Part shown: in pieces, positions 24,075-36,085 of the stretch
How positions within the stretch are numbered: position 1 is the stretch's first letter
How the letters are laid out: each line of letters begins with the position of its first letter
NCBI RefSeq assembly: GCF_008728515.1
Contig: NC_044978.1
Coordinates: 8,389,771 to 8,453,770 of the forward strand
From: Papio anubis
Lineage: Eukaryota > Chordata > Mammalia > Primates > Cercopithecidae
Reading direction: 5' to 3'
DNA length: 64,000 nucleotides
Program-made: the position numbers and the translations under genes
Notes under the pieces: model-generated
The model's input: the letters and a program-made list of their open reading frames with translations, nothing else
What the model was told of the DNA's origin: nothing
The model's database searches: none

Positions 24075-25599
24075 TAAAACTTCCCCCTCACCAACAAACT
24101 GTGAGGTGATTTCAGTGCTTAAGTTACCCTGAGACCTTACTATGGTGAGAAAAGAATGGTATGTTTTCAGTATAATCGCTTAGGAGTTTTCTTCCATATC
24201 TGTCAAAGAGAAGCCACTTTCTTTTACATGCATATGAAAAAAACAGATAACTTTTTTGTAACTACTGAGCTCATAACTTTGATATGAAATTTTCATATTA
24301 TTTGGAAAATTATGGATATTATTTCATTTAAATGCTTTAATTCAGTCCTTAGTTGGTCTTGTGAGTGATCTGTTTGTATTATGCAGCTTAAAAAATTCAA
24401 ATATAAATGAACAATCATATAAACTGGAATCTGAGTGCACTATACAAATATCTACTGGCACTATTTTCTTTGCGGGGGAGGGGTGCAGGGATAATTTGAC
24501 AGAGCAAAAATTAATTGTCCTGTGTATCACTGCTGCACAAGACAACTATTGTGAAGGGCAGACCCACAGAGATCCTGGAAATTCTGATGAAGTAAGGGTC
24601 AAGACAGCAAGGTTTCCTTAAACATCAGAGGTGCAAATGTGCTTGTAACTTACCCAGGTCTGGGATGACTCATACTGCCATCATACACCTGAATATTTTC
24701 TTATTCGCCTGTATTGTTAATTGAATTTGAAATAGAGATTGCTTAAACGTTCAAAATTGGTTCTAGATCTCCGCAGTTATTTTACTGAGAGATAAATATA
24801 AAATGTGAAATAAGGTAAGGTTAATCACAAATCATATGTTAATTTTAAATTTACTTAAATAGAACTTATTCAAGTGACAACTAGTCAGTTTGAAAGGGTA
24901 GATAATTACGTTCATTTGGCATAAAGAGGCACCCAAACAACTAACTCTACCACCCCAAGAATAGTTTGAGAGAGACAAACTTAATATCAGTCTAAGAACA
25001 AGACCTGGACTAGAAGAACACAGTGCTATGGGCTGTGTTGGAAACACTGGATAGCGTAGCAGTGGAGAGAGGAAGCAAGTTCCCTGGAGTTCCAATGCTG
25101 GGTGCCCAATTCATATCTAAATGACTGTATCTTTGTTTAAAGCGCACCAATATCACTACAAAAATATCATCCTCCCAAACCTGACAACGAATAATTGCTT
25201 CTTTGTACTATGTGCAGTGTGGGGCTACGTCGTTTTGGGTTAACCTTGGTCCTCTTCTTCCCTGTGTGTAAAAATGCTCATGAACCAACTAGAGAGTCTG
25301 AAATCCTAATGACATGCCTGTGTTTGTATGATGCCTTGTGCCTTGCTTTGCAATCGGTGGAAGTTCAATTAATATTAATGGATGAATGGAATATTTGCTG
25401 ATGCTATTCTATGGATATTTTGTTAGTGAAATGGCTACTCGGCATGGTGATTTCCTCTCATACTTTTGATATTTAAATGCAATCTACAACCTGGTTTATG
25501 TTTGTAAAGTGAAATGTACTTATATATGCCCAAATATGATGAGGTACTGAATTTTTTCCAAGTTTCTTTTGCATGCATAGTTTTCCTTCATTGACTCCA

Positions 25600-25631
<32 letters not shown>

Positions 25632-26479
25632 CTGCAATTGTAAGCAATGCACTCTCCTTAAGCCCCTATAGTTAAAAAAAAAACAAAAAACAAAAAACAA
25701 ACAAAAAAAAAGAAATCAAGAAAGAAAACTTTCTCCTCTATGGCAACTGCTTCCCTTGTGGTCCCTCACCGGTATTTTCAAGGCAAGGTCACTTTTAATG
25801 CCATAGAAGATGAAAGAAAAAAATAAAACAAAACAAGGGGAAATGGTTTTTGTCTTCACTGATTCTGCCAAACTGATAGCAGACATTGACGACACAAGAG
25901 AGAAAGGTTGTCGTGGCCCCTTACTCCCAGTTCTGCCCTAGAAACAGTGAAAGAGAGTGAAATGTATTTTTCCTACCATGTGTACAATATATAATACAAA
26001 ATATTAAAATATGTATATCCTTCAAAGATCAACACGATTGTTAACATTTGCTTTGAAAACAGCTTTCTGAAACATACTTAAAATACCAAGATACAAAAAA
26101 CGCCTTAGACACTGAACATACTTCTGTAAAATTAATTAATCACTTGGAGGATTTAGCAGGAGGAAATGGCCATCAACATCTTATATGCTCAGCTGGTGGT
26201 AGAAGGTAGACTAAAATGACAATTTTGTTTAAAAATGGAAAGAGAGGGGAAGAAACTGAGATTCAGAATAAAGATATTTATGTTTGGGACAAGCAGAAAG
26301 ACCATTTTATATCTACATGTGGCCTACAGAGAAGTAGAAGAAGGAAAAGGTGAAAGATTAATGAGGAGGATTTTTTGCATTTTCTATCATCTATGTGAAT
26401 TATTACCTAGATGCTTGATATGTCCTAAAAGGAAAACTGTGATGAATAAATAAACAGCTCTCGAAATCTTCAATAGGGT
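24075..26479. other. Unique sequence with A-rich simple repeats
   Basis: Two (CAAAA)n-like patches lie at 25601-25631 and 25673-25713. No gene and no interspersed repeat was recognised elsewhere. Confidence 0.5.
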
Positions 26480-27490
26480 GCTTTACCTTGCAGGGAATAT
26501 TATCATTGGCTTTTGATACAATTTCTGCTGCAGGGAAAGACTTTCAAAGCTCAGAATGCTGAAGCATTGCCAGGCGCTCAAAGACCCCCTACCGAGCGCG
26601 TCAAACTAAGAAATCTCTCTGAACTTGTCGAATTAAAAGTCATCTCCCTCTCTCCGCAACCCCTGCATGAGCTGGGAAGCTCTGTCCTCATTTTTTAGGC
26701 CCCTCCATGATAAACAAATGGAGCCTAGAGCATCTTTATTCTTTACAGCCATGCAATTAAAATTCTTTTAAAAAATGTAATTGAAGGCAATGAATTTCAA
26801 AAGGAGCTTCTAGTTAACAATGAGACAAAACAGTTTGAGAGGGCCACATGCAATTGTGTTTCAGAAGTAACAGCAAAACAGCTTGTTAAGAACCAGAGAA
26901 GTGTCCTTTTTTATTTTTATTATTTTGATTGTACATCAAGAGGTTGTTCCAAACTTAAACATCTCAGCAGGATTTATGGTTTCTGGAATGTCATAAGACT
27001 TAATTACTCAGACTGCAAAGAGGAGTACACTATTAAAATATGAACAAAGCCATCTGAGATCCCTGGTGGCTGCAAATCATTATTTATCTATCCCCCCCAC
27101 ACAAATTAAAGAAGTTTAATTTGTGTTTGCATTTTTTAGGCGCCACACTGCACTTTTCCTTCTTCCCCCTTATCCTTGTGTGTTCACAACACCAACCCCA
27201 TTGTAAAAATTTGATCATCCCCACAGCATTAAATTGATGGGGCTATAAACAAACACTGTAACAGAGAGTTTCAAAGTCCTTTGTTAATTAGCAAAAAATA
27301 GAAAAGCCATTTTAAATGCGTTTAGATAAACAGAATAGGGATGAATTACCAATTTCAAGTGCCCAAGATGAAAATGTACCATTTTAAAAGAGGCTGATAG
27401 GGTTACACTGAGTCTTTGGGGGAGAGTTTCTAAAGATCATGCATTCTTTGGTCTATAGCTTTATAAGCGAGTACTTATATTAGTGTAATT
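26480..27490. promoter_or_regulatory. Candidate conserved enhancer-like block
   Basis: About 1 kb free of recognised repeats and dense in developmental transcription-factor words: forkhead-like 'taaacaaa' (26711) and 'ataaacaaac' (27245), POU-like 'tgcaaatcat' (27071), adjoining SOX and homeodomain words 'cctttgttaatta' (27278-27290), and 'taattaattg' (27485). A perfect 12-bp palindrome sits at 27099-27126. AT-rich DNA contains such words by chance, so this is inference only. Confidence 0.35.
27099..27126. repeat. Perfect 12-bp inverted repeat
   Basis: 'acacaaattaaa' (27099-27110) and its exact complement (27115-27126) are separated by the 4-nt loop 'gaag'. Confidence 0.9.
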
Positions 27491-28329
27491 AATTGCTCCC
27501 TAGTGTCTGAAATATCTTTGATGGTAGGTATGAAAAGGGGAGTAAATGTTGAATATGTTGTCATTACCCACTGAGGAAGAGCTTGGAGATCTGTGTGTGT
27601 GTGTATAATTATTATTAAGCGTGCTTTGCTTATAGGACTGATCCTGCTTTCCAAATGGAGAATGTTGATGAAGATAAGGCATCAGTCTGTTTTAAGGGTG
27701 TAAATTTTGCAGTATATTGGTGCCTAGAACAAAAAATAGCACATTCAGGTAAGTGAACACATTTTTGTGGCGCAATATCGTTTTAATGACTTTGAATGCC
27801 AAATGATGTTTAGAGTAGAAAATGTTCAATTACAGAGAATTGGGACCAGTGAGACATGCTATAAAAGGAAGCCACTAGGAAGATGTTATAAAAGGAAGTG
27901 TCATATAATTGTTACAGGGTCCCTGAAACCACAGGAAGTTTTTGAAGAAAGAAGGGGCATGAACAGTATGAGATACTGAAGGAAGCTTATGAGAATGAGA
28001 CTGAGAAAAAGGAGGTGGCGTTTCTTGATTAGCAGCGAATACATAAAGAAGAAAACATTTGATTGCGAGGGTTAAGGAAAAACTCCTTAAAAATATAGAC
28101 AATGAGGAAATTACATTCATTTGAGATAGTTTTTAGTAAAGGGGAAAAATGATAGAACAATGGGATTAAATGGGAAGGTTTTAATATTTGCTTTAAAAGA
28201 AACATATTTAAAAAGGGAAGGAGGTAGATTCAAGCACCCAGAGTCACAGATTCAGGGACCTAAAGACAGGTCTGTAAAAAGGGAACAGCATTTTTTTGGT
28301 TGTCATCTTATTCTATTATGAAATTTGTT
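27491..28329. other. Unique sequence
   Basis: A short GT run lies at 27592-27604. No gene or interspersed repeat recognised. Confidence 0.5.
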
Positions 28330-28614
28330 GGCCGCGCGGTGGCTCACTCCCGTAATCTCAGCACTTTGGGAGGCTGAGGCGGGCGATCACTTGAGGTCAG
28401 GAGTTGGAAACCAGCCTGGTGTACATGGTGAAACCTGGTCTCTACTAAAAATACAAAACAATTAGCCAGACATGGTGGGTGGTGCTCGTAATCCCCACTA
28501 CTTGGGAGGCTGAGGCAGGAGAACTGTTTGAACCCGGGAAGTGGAGGTTGCAGTCAACCAAGATCGCCTTACTGCACTCCAGCCTGGGCAACAGAGCAAG
28601 ACTCCGTCTCAAAG

Positions 28615-28646
<32 letters not shown>

Positions 28647-28655
28647 GAAAGAAAA
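28330..28655 (+). mobile_element. AluS, full length, (GAAAA)n tail
   Basis: Begins 'ggccgcgcggtggctcac', has the S-type 'cacttgaggtcaggagttgg' segment and both monomers, and ends in a tail that has become a (GAAAA)n microsatellite. No clear target-site duplication was found. Confidence 0.9.
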
Positions 28656-28831
28656 TAGTACATTAAGCCAAAGAGAAATTGTGGACTTAAGCACCTTGAA
28701 TAATGTTTCAAGTAAATTGTTCCGTCAATGTATGTAAAAAATAAAATCAATTTTATCCAAACAGAAAATATTAGTTATTTTGATTGAGTTTTCCATAAAT
28801 TCAATTGATGAACTGGACCCAGAGTAAACAT

Positions 28832-29153
28832 TAAAGATAAGCTGGGTGCGGTGGCTCACAACTGTAATCCCAGCACTTTAGGAGGCTGAGGCGGGTGGAT
28901 CATCTGAGGCCAGGAGTCCGAGACCAGCCCGGCTAACATGGCGAAACCCATCTCTACTAAAAATACAAAAATTATCCAGGCATGGTGGCTCACACTGGTT
29001 GTCCCAGCTACTCACAAGCCTGTGGCATGAGAATTGCTTGGACCCAGGAGGCGGAGGTTGTAGTGAGCCAAGATCCTGCCACTGCACTCCAGTCTGGGCG
29101 ACAGAAAGAAACTCTGTCTCAACAAAACAAACAAACAAACAAAAATAAAGATA
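28832..29153 (+). mobile_element. AluS, full length, (CAAA)n tail
   Basis: The body is 28841 to about 29145, with an 8-bp duplication 'taaagata' (28832-28839 and 29146-29153). Many substitutions and the '(caaa)n' tail indicate an older copy. Confidence 0.9.
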
Positions 29154-30059
29154 GGTAAGGAGGTTTCTTAACGTAAAGAAATATAAATATTTTCACATCA
29201 TTCAAGGTCAATTATCAGAAATGACTGGAATGTTTCATGAATAGAACATAAATTAATTTAAAAATTTATTTAGCCTTCAGTTTCTTCCTGACTTTCTTTT
29301 ATTTAAGCTTTGTTTCTATGACATTTATAGTGTTTTGTTTTCCCTTCATTTAAAAAGAATCCAAACATGTTAACCACAACAAACATTTTCTGCTTGAAAA
29401 AAATTAAACAAGAAATATAATACCTAGATGTCTATGTAAAGGAAGACTCTAACCGAATCTGAAGTTCCTGCTTATACCTCAGACATTGTAACCCATTTCA
29501 GAAGACTTCTCCAGAACCTCTTCTCTAGATATATGTGTTCTTCGATCAGAACAAAGAAGGATCTCATTTTCTGATATTACAGTAAAACGTAAGTGCAGCC
29601 CTCTAGGTGAAATTACGTGAAAATCCTTTCTTTGAAAAAGGATTTTGGAAGAAGCAAGTAGAATTGAAATTGACTTGTATATCTGAGCTATAGCTATGGT
29701 ACCCAGTGGATCACAGGCGATTATCTCACCCGATTTCATTTACCCCTCCTCTAGGCCCTACTTTGCTTTTAAAGTCTGTTTCTAGAACAAGTTTGATGAG
29801 AACAGGCATTCATCACAACAGCCTTTGCCATGAATCAAAGATGAGGAATTAGCGATAATAAAGATAATTAATATAATGTATAGCCTATTTTGTATTAAAG
29901 CTCTCAAATTACGTGCATGAGGCATACTGGTGACACTTGGAACCACTTTAGATAAAGGTATGTTTGTCAAGGTATATATATATTTTGAGGGCAGCATGGG
30001 TAATTGCTTTAATAAAGACATAATTTTTCCCCTTACCGTAGCTATAAGAGTTTAGTGGG
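29154..30059. other. Unique sequence
   Basis: No repeat or gene recognised. Minus-strand open frames at 29479-29739 and 29782-30021 have no recognisable domain and no supporting signals. Confidence 0.5.
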
Positions 30060-30371
30060 TTTTTTGTTGTTGTCGTTTGTTTGTTCGTTTGAGATGGAGT
30101 CTCGCTCTGTCGCCCAGGCTGGAGTGCAGTGGTGCGATCTCAGCTCACTGCAAGCTCCGCTTCCCAGGTTCACGCCATTCTCCTGCCTCAGCCTCCCGAG
30201 TAGCTGGGACTACAGGCGCCTGCCACCATGCTCAGATAATTTTTTGCATTTTTAGTAGAGACGGGGTTTCGCTGTGTAAGCCAGGATGGTCTCGATCTCC
30301 TGACCTCATGATCCGCCCACCTCGGCCTCCCAAAGTGCAGGGATTACAGGCATGAGCCACTGCGCCTGGCC
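30060..30371 (-). mobile_element. AluY, full length, antisense
   Basis: The T-rich tail (30060-30088) is followed by 'gagatggagtctcgctctgt' and the whole reversed Alu to 'gcgcctggcc'. The Y-type 'gatcatgaggtcaggagatc' form is visible on the reverse strand. The duplication is unclear. Confidence 0.95.
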
Positions 30372-30689
30372 CTTAGATTTTTTTTTTTTTTTTTAATAGT
30401 GTGAACCCTTCCAAAAATGAAGTAAGAATGACTATTAACTGTTTTTCATTTTAACAGAAATATAGGAGCAACTGTAATATATACTAAGGGCTTTGCTAAG
30501 CATTGGGAGAAGCAAAGATGGTTCCTCTTCTTTAATAACTTACCATTTAGCCTTGGGCTGACTGTATTTCTAGGTTTTATGTCTGGAGTTGCATGGGAGA
30601 CACCCATCATTTGTTTAGGGTAGCTAGGCTTTTAATCATCTTTCATACTGGAGAAAATGTCTACTTTAAAAGTTTTGTATAAGACACTC
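30372..30689. other. Unique sequence
   Basis: Begins with a T run; otherwise nothing recognised. Confidence 0.5.
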
Positions 30690-31208
30690 TCTGTAACAGC
30701 TAAAAACATGATAGGCTCATGTCAGCCGGAGAGGTGCACCGCTCAGATTTCCGAATATTCAAGAGAGATCCAGCAAAGAAAATTGTGTAGCCAATAAGCT
30801 TCCAGTTGCTGAAACCCTGGGATTCACTAGAACGTTCACACTCATCCTAGGTTTTCCCTGAACTACTACTCCCAGCCGATGTCTGAACACAGCAGGTACA
30901 AGTACCTGCCTCTTTCTGCCCAGTGGTGGCTGCCTCCAAGGGGCACCCTTCGCCTTAGGGCTGTCTGTTAGGATGGCTGAGACTGTCTCAGAGCTACACT
31001 GCCGCTGAGGCCCCACCTACCCAGTCCTCCGTTCTCCACACTTTTCTTTCTTTCAAAGTTATCAGTTTTGCACTGGGGGCTGAATGCTCTTTTTGCTCAC
31101 TCCGGCTTTCTCCCTTACTTATCTTTCACAGATGTGTTCTCAATAAATCTTATGCACATAGCATTCCATTTTGTCATCTGTTTCCTGGAAGACCCAAACT
31201 GGTACAAT
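30690..31208 (+). mobile_element. Old LTR, family not named
   Basis: The 3' half has an LTR-type layout: 'ctcactccggctttctccct', then 'gtgttctcaataaatctt' with an aataaa polyadenylation signal, then 'gaagacccaaactggtacaa' at the end. The upstream part is CpG-richer than its surroundings, and an antisense open frame there (30759-31016) reflects LTR composition and is not a gene. The 5' limit is a guess. Confidence 0.45.
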
Positions 31209-32019
31209 GCCAGTCTTCAAACTTGTGCTTGATACACAGGAATTTTTCCCCACAGAGGGTCAATGCATTTCACTGGGGAGGACTTTCTTGAGATGTACAC
31301 AAACAGAAGTGGGATCCAGCTTCACACTCTTCCCATGACAAGATATTACGAAGAGCCAAATCAATAAATCTGTTTCAAATGTGTATAGTTGGTTAGAGTC
31401 CAGGCAAAATATGCAGAGCCAAGATGAAATGCCATTGCAGGCTCTGGAAAGTTTCCTTGACTGAAATAGCCAGTCTTTCTTCAGAAATTCAATGAATAGA
31501 AGTATAAAAATGCCAGTGCTATAAATCAGAGAAGAACAAATTGCAACTGATGGAGCTTTAGTTAGTCCTTCATGTTACATGTAGTTGAACCAATGTATCA
31601 TGCTACTGATTGTTCAGAATCTACTGGATTCCATAAAACGAGAAGGTCAAAACAAGCATGTTATAAGATCTTTTATTTCTCAATTTAAACTACATATTGG
31701 CATTTACGCAGGTAGTTCAAGTACTGATCTTTGTTTCTGGATAGGGTCGTGGGACAAAATCATAATGCATTTAGAAACTTTGTGACCACAATAATCCATT
31801 AGTTCATTAGATCATCCCTGTTCATTTAGCTTCAGAGTTCTAAACTGGGTATTGGAAAGATTAAAAAGCATTAATCTATACATATTTCCATGGTCAGTTC
31901 TTAGCATAGTTGTCCATTGTCTATCTATTCATGCATATCTGGACATCTTGGAATTGGTGTAGAATAGATAAATATCAGCTAGCCTTCAAAGTGACCCTGT
32001 AGGTTAGAGAAGAGAGCAG
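31209..32019. other. Unique sequence
   Basis: Nothing recognised beyond ordinary AT-rich DNA. Confidence 0.5.
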
Positions 32020-33040
32020 GTGGACCCTCTTGAACTCTCAAAGTCATCCATGCGGGTCAAAATCAATCTATTCCAAAACCTGTTAATGTTGATATTTTGA
32101 CCTCCTTCTATGAATCACAAATGTCTTAACTGACTCTAGAATGGTGAATCCTTTCCAGAGGGTTTTCAATTTACTTTACTCAGATCCATCAGAGAAATAG
32201 CTCTCTATGACAGGCATAGCCTTATGAAATGTATTTCTTAAATAACAAGACTTGAAAGTCAAGATTCATGGACTGCAGAATGGATGTTGTGTTGGCAGGC
32301 ATGGAAACAACATTAATCTCCTTGTACATCTCCATCAGAGCTCTTGGGTTACAAAGTGCGTTGTCAATGAGCAGTAATATTGTGAAAGGAATCTTTTGGC
32401 CTAGGCAGTAGGTCTCAACTCTGGGCTTAAAACATTCAGTAAACCTGGTATAAACCAGCGTACTGTCATCTAGACTTTATTGTTCCATTTCTACAGCATG
32501 AGCAGGGTAGATTTTGCATAATTCTTAAGGGCTCTAGGATTTTTGAAATGATAACAGAGTACTGGCTTTCACTTAAAATCACCAGCTGCATTAGCCCCTG
32601 ATGAGAGAGTTAACCTGTCTTTTGAAGCTCATATCATTGAAGGTAAGCACTGATGTCTTCTGTGGAGCTACGAAAGTCCTAAATGGCATTCCTTCTAATA
32701 TAGGGCTGTTTTGTCTACACTGAAAAATCTGTTGTTTAGTGTAACCAACTTCATCAATGATTTTAGCTAGGTCTTCTGGATAACTTGTAGCTTCTTCATT
32801 ATCACTTGCTGCTTCACCTTGAACTTTTATATTATGAAGGGAGATGACTTTTTTCCTTAAACGTCATGAAGCAAACATGAAGTTGCTCATTTCCAAGTTT
32901 TCTTCTTCAGTTTCCTTACCAATCTCAGCTTTCATAGAATTAAAGAGAGTTAGGTCTTGCCCTGAATTAGGCTTTGGTTTAAGGAAATGTTGTGGCTGGC
33001 TTGATCCTCTATCCAGATCTCTCAAACTTTATCAGCAAAT

Positions 33041-33356
33041 AAAGCTTTTTTTTTTTTTTTTTTTTTGAGACGGAGTCTCGCTCAGTCACCCAGGCTTGAG
33101 TGCAGTGGTACAATCTCGGCTCACTGCAAGCTCCGCCTCCCGGGTTCACGCCATTCTCCTGCCTCAGCCTCCCAAGTAACTGGGACTACAGGCGCCCGCC
33201 GCCATGCCCAGCTAATTGTTTTTTGCATTTTTAGTAGAGATGGGGTTTCATTGTGTTAGCCAGGATGGTCTCGATTTCCTGACCTCATGATCCACCCGCC
33301 TTGGCCTCCCAAAGTGCTGGGATTACAGGCGTGAGCCACTGCACCCGGCCAAAGCT
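33041..33356 (-). mobile_element. AluY antisense, nested in Tigger1
   Basis: A long T-tail from 33046 and the reversed body to 33350 ('gcacccggcc') are flanked by 'aaagct' at 33041-33046 and 33351-33356. Tigger1 sequence continues on both sides. Confidence 0.95.
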
Positions 33357-33570
33357 CTTTCATTTTTTCATCACTTGTATGTTCATTGAGTAGCACTTTT
33401 AGTTTCTTTCGAGAACTTTTTCTTTGCACTCATAACTTGGCAAACTGGTACAAGAGGCCTACCTATTGACCTGTGTCAGCTTTCAACATGCCTTCCTCAC
33501 TCAGCTTAATCATTTCTAGCTTTTGATTTAAAGTGAGAGACTTGTAACTCTTTCTTTCATTTAAACACTT

Positions 33571-33865
33571 AGAGGCCACTGTACGGCCGGGCGCAGTGGC
33601 TCAAGCCTGTAATCCCAGCACTTTGGGAGGCCAAGACAGGCGGATCACGAGGTCAGGAGATCGAGACCATCCTGGCGAACACGGTGAAACCCAGTCTCTA
33701 CTAAAAAATACAAAAACTAGCTGGGCGAGGTGGTGGGCGCCTGTAGTCCCAGCTACTCGGGAGGCTGAGGCAGGAGAATGGTGTGAACCCGGGAGGCGGA
33801 GCTTGCAGTGAGCTGAGACCCCCCCACTGCACTCCAGCCTGGGAGACAGAGGGAGACTCCGTCTC

Positions 33866-33898
<33 letters not shown>

Positions 33899-33906
33899 CC
33901 ACTGTA
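33571..33906 (+). mobile_element. Old World monkey-type AluY, nested in Tigger1
   Basis: The body is 33585-33893 with a roughly 29-base A-tail. A perfect 13-bp duplication, 'agaggccactgta', lies at 33571-33583 and 33894-33906. It carries 'ctcaagcctgtaatcc' and 'ctgggcgaggtgg' variants. 'gagacccccccactgc' replaces the usual 'gagatccggccactgc'. Confidence 0.95.
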
Positions 33907-34259
33907 GAGTCACTGACTGGCCTGATTTCAATATTGTTGTGTTTCAGTGATCAAGGAGGCCCAAGGAGAGGTACAGAGATGGGGAAATGGCTAGTGGAGC
34001 AGAGAGAACACACACACAGTATTTATCCATTAAGTTCATCATCTTATGTGGGGGCAGTCCATGGGGCCCCCAAATAATTACGATAGTAATATTGGAGATT
34101 CCTCATCACAGATCACCATAGCAGATAATAATAATGAAAAAAAATGTGATATTGTGAAAATTACCAAAATAGGACACAGAGACAACATGTAAGCACGTGC
34201 TGTTGAAAATATGAACTTGTTCGATGCAGGTTTCCCACAAAACTCCAAATTGTTAAAAA

Positions 34260-34598
34260 AAACCCGCAATAGGCCGGGCGCGGTGGCTCAAGCCTGTAAT
34301 CCCAGCACTTTGGGAGGCCGAGACGGGCGGATCACAAGGTCAGGAGATCGAGACCATCCTGGCTAACCCGGTGAAACCCCGTCTCTACTAAAAAATACAA
34401 AAAACTAGCCGGGCGAGGTGGCGGGCGCCTGTAGTCCCAGCTACTCGGGAGGCTGAGGCAGGAGAATGGCGGGAACCCGGGAGGCGGAGCTTGCAGTGAG
34501 CTGAGATCCGGCCACTGCACTCCAGCCTGGGTGACAGATTGAGACTCCGTCTCAAAAAAATAATAATAATAAATAAATAAATAAATAAACCCACAATA
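34260..34598 (+). mobile_element. Old World monkey-type AluY, nested in Tigger1
   Basis: The body is 34272-34586, with the monkey-lineage variants and 'aatggcgggaacccggga'. The tail is a (TAA)n/(TAAA)n microsatellite. A 12-bp duplication, 'aaacccgcaata' versus 'aaacccacaata', sits at 34260-34271 and 34587-34598. Confidence 0.95.
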
Positions 34599-34645
34599 TC
34601 TGTGAGTTACAATAAAGCAAAGTGCAAAGACACAAGGTATGCCCG

Positions 34646-35289
34646 CACATGATATTGGGCCAGAGACAGAAACACTAGTCACATATGATGCCAAGAACTG
34701 GTTCCTACATACCGCCAATCTGCTGCTTCAGCACTGTCATTTATGTTTCAGTGTCCACATCTGCCCTCATGCTTCCCTTTGTGTCTTACTTGTTCTAGCT
34801 TACAGACCCCTTTATCCACATTTTAAATTGCCTTCTAGATCGAAATACTCTGAAATTTACATGAAGGATTTCTCTGTCATCTTCATTATCTCGAAACCCT
34901 ACCTGCAGGACACCCCAAATCCCAGATTAGAAGAAAATAATTTGGACTCTGGAGACTAGAGGTTTTTATTCCATAGCACATCCTAGGAAAGGAAGTAAAA
35001 CATGCAGGTATCTTGGATATAACAATTAAATGGTGCCATAAACAAATGTCTTACTGTTATGCAGTGTAGTGCCCTGGGAACGTAGTTATGGGCTGGCTTT
35101 CCATCTTGCGTCTGCCCTAAGAATCAGTGAGTTAGTCATAAGCCAAGAAGCGTCTTTGATATCTGGAGACCTTACAGCCTTCATGCAGTCGTGAGCACCA
35201 GTAATGGCATAGGAATCTCTTAAATCTCTTATGTTTCCAACTTCATGGGGGGAGGGAAGTGCCAAGGTAGCTTGTGTGGGCAAGGTTTA
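34646..35289. other. Unique sequence or undetected LTR flank
   Basis: No gene; it may include the start of the LTR annotated next. Confidence 0.4.
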
Positions 35290-35951
35290 TAGTAGAGGGT
35301 AATACACTCATCACCTGGGAGCTGCCTACAACACCAGGCCAAGTTGTTGAGTGGAAGGATGAACTTCTGGAATCTGCATTGTGAGAAGATGGTGTTAGAG
35401 TATCTGCTGTGGTCTCAGAGGACAACTGAACGATTTCGAATAGTCCACACCCCAATATGCCATTGTGGCATAATGATTACTTTGAGTTAAAGGCACTTGA
35501 AAAATAGCATGTGCAAGGAGATCATTCTGACCTTCCTTCTGTTCCTTAAAAACAGAAAATGAAATTTTCATGTGAAAGATGTCCTTACACCAGAAGGAAA
35601 GTACCATTTTTATCATCAAGGATGAATGGTTTAGGCCAAGAGAAATCTGTACAAACCAAAGAGACACTAACCCGTCTTCCTGGCAATTTCTCCACTAATT
35701 AACTCCCCTGGCCCAAGTCCCTTTGCCTTCTCATATTTTCATAATTTGCTCGTCTTTGTCCAGTTCAGTACATAAGTGTTCAATCTAACTTCATCTTTGG
35801 GTCTTCATTATGAAGGCTTATATGCCACGGAAAACTTGTATCAAATAAATCTGCATGCTTTTCTCATGTTGATCTGTCTGACGTCAATTTAATTCTCAGA
35901 CCCAGCTGACAAACTCTAAGAGGGTAAAGGTGAAGTTTTGCCTGTCCTACA
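35290..35951 (+). mobile_element. LTR of an old endogenous retrovirus, family not named
   Basis: The 3' half has the layout of a known LTR type: 'ctttgggtcttcattatgaa', 'ggaaaacttgtatcaaataa' with an aataaa signal, 'aatctgcatgcttttctcat', and an end at 'gcctgtcctaca'. No internal viral genes are attached. The 5' limit is uncertain. Confidence 0.6.
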
Positions 35952-35984
35952 TAGGTGCGATCTACTAGAATACTGTCTGTGTCA

Positions 35985-36080
35985 TGGCATCAATTTCATA
36001 TCGTTGTTGGGAAGATTAACTGAGATAATAATGGACTTAATGTATACACTGCAATCTGCACTCAACAAATATTAGTGGGA
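35985..36080 (+). mobile_element. MIR SINE 3' part
   Basis: 'gttgggaagattaactgaga' followed by 'tgcactcaacaaatattagt' matches the MIR 3' half. Confidence 0.55.
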
Positions 36081-36085
36081 AACTC

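Larger units (their letters stand above)
32020..34645 (-). mobile_element. Tigger1 DNA transposon, reversed, split by three Alus
   Basis: A pogo-like Tigger1 lies on the minus strand, with its 5' terminal inverted repeat at about 34645 ('acaaggtatgcccg', close to the complement of the consensus start) and the transposase gene running leftwards. Segments recognised on the reverse strand include the N-terminal transposase region near 33.55 kb and the catalytic-region block around 32.2-32.4 kb. The copy stops near 32020, so the end of the transposase gene and the other terminal repeat are missing. The reading frame is destroyed by indels and three Alu insertions. Confidence 0.85.

Noticed and set aside
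30759..31016. 85-codon minus-strand open frame with Arg/Pro-rich content
   Set aside because: It lies antisense inside an old LTR and reflects its base composition.
32020..34645. Domesticated transposase gene
   Set aside because: The Tigger1 frame is broken by indels and three Alus and lacks its end.
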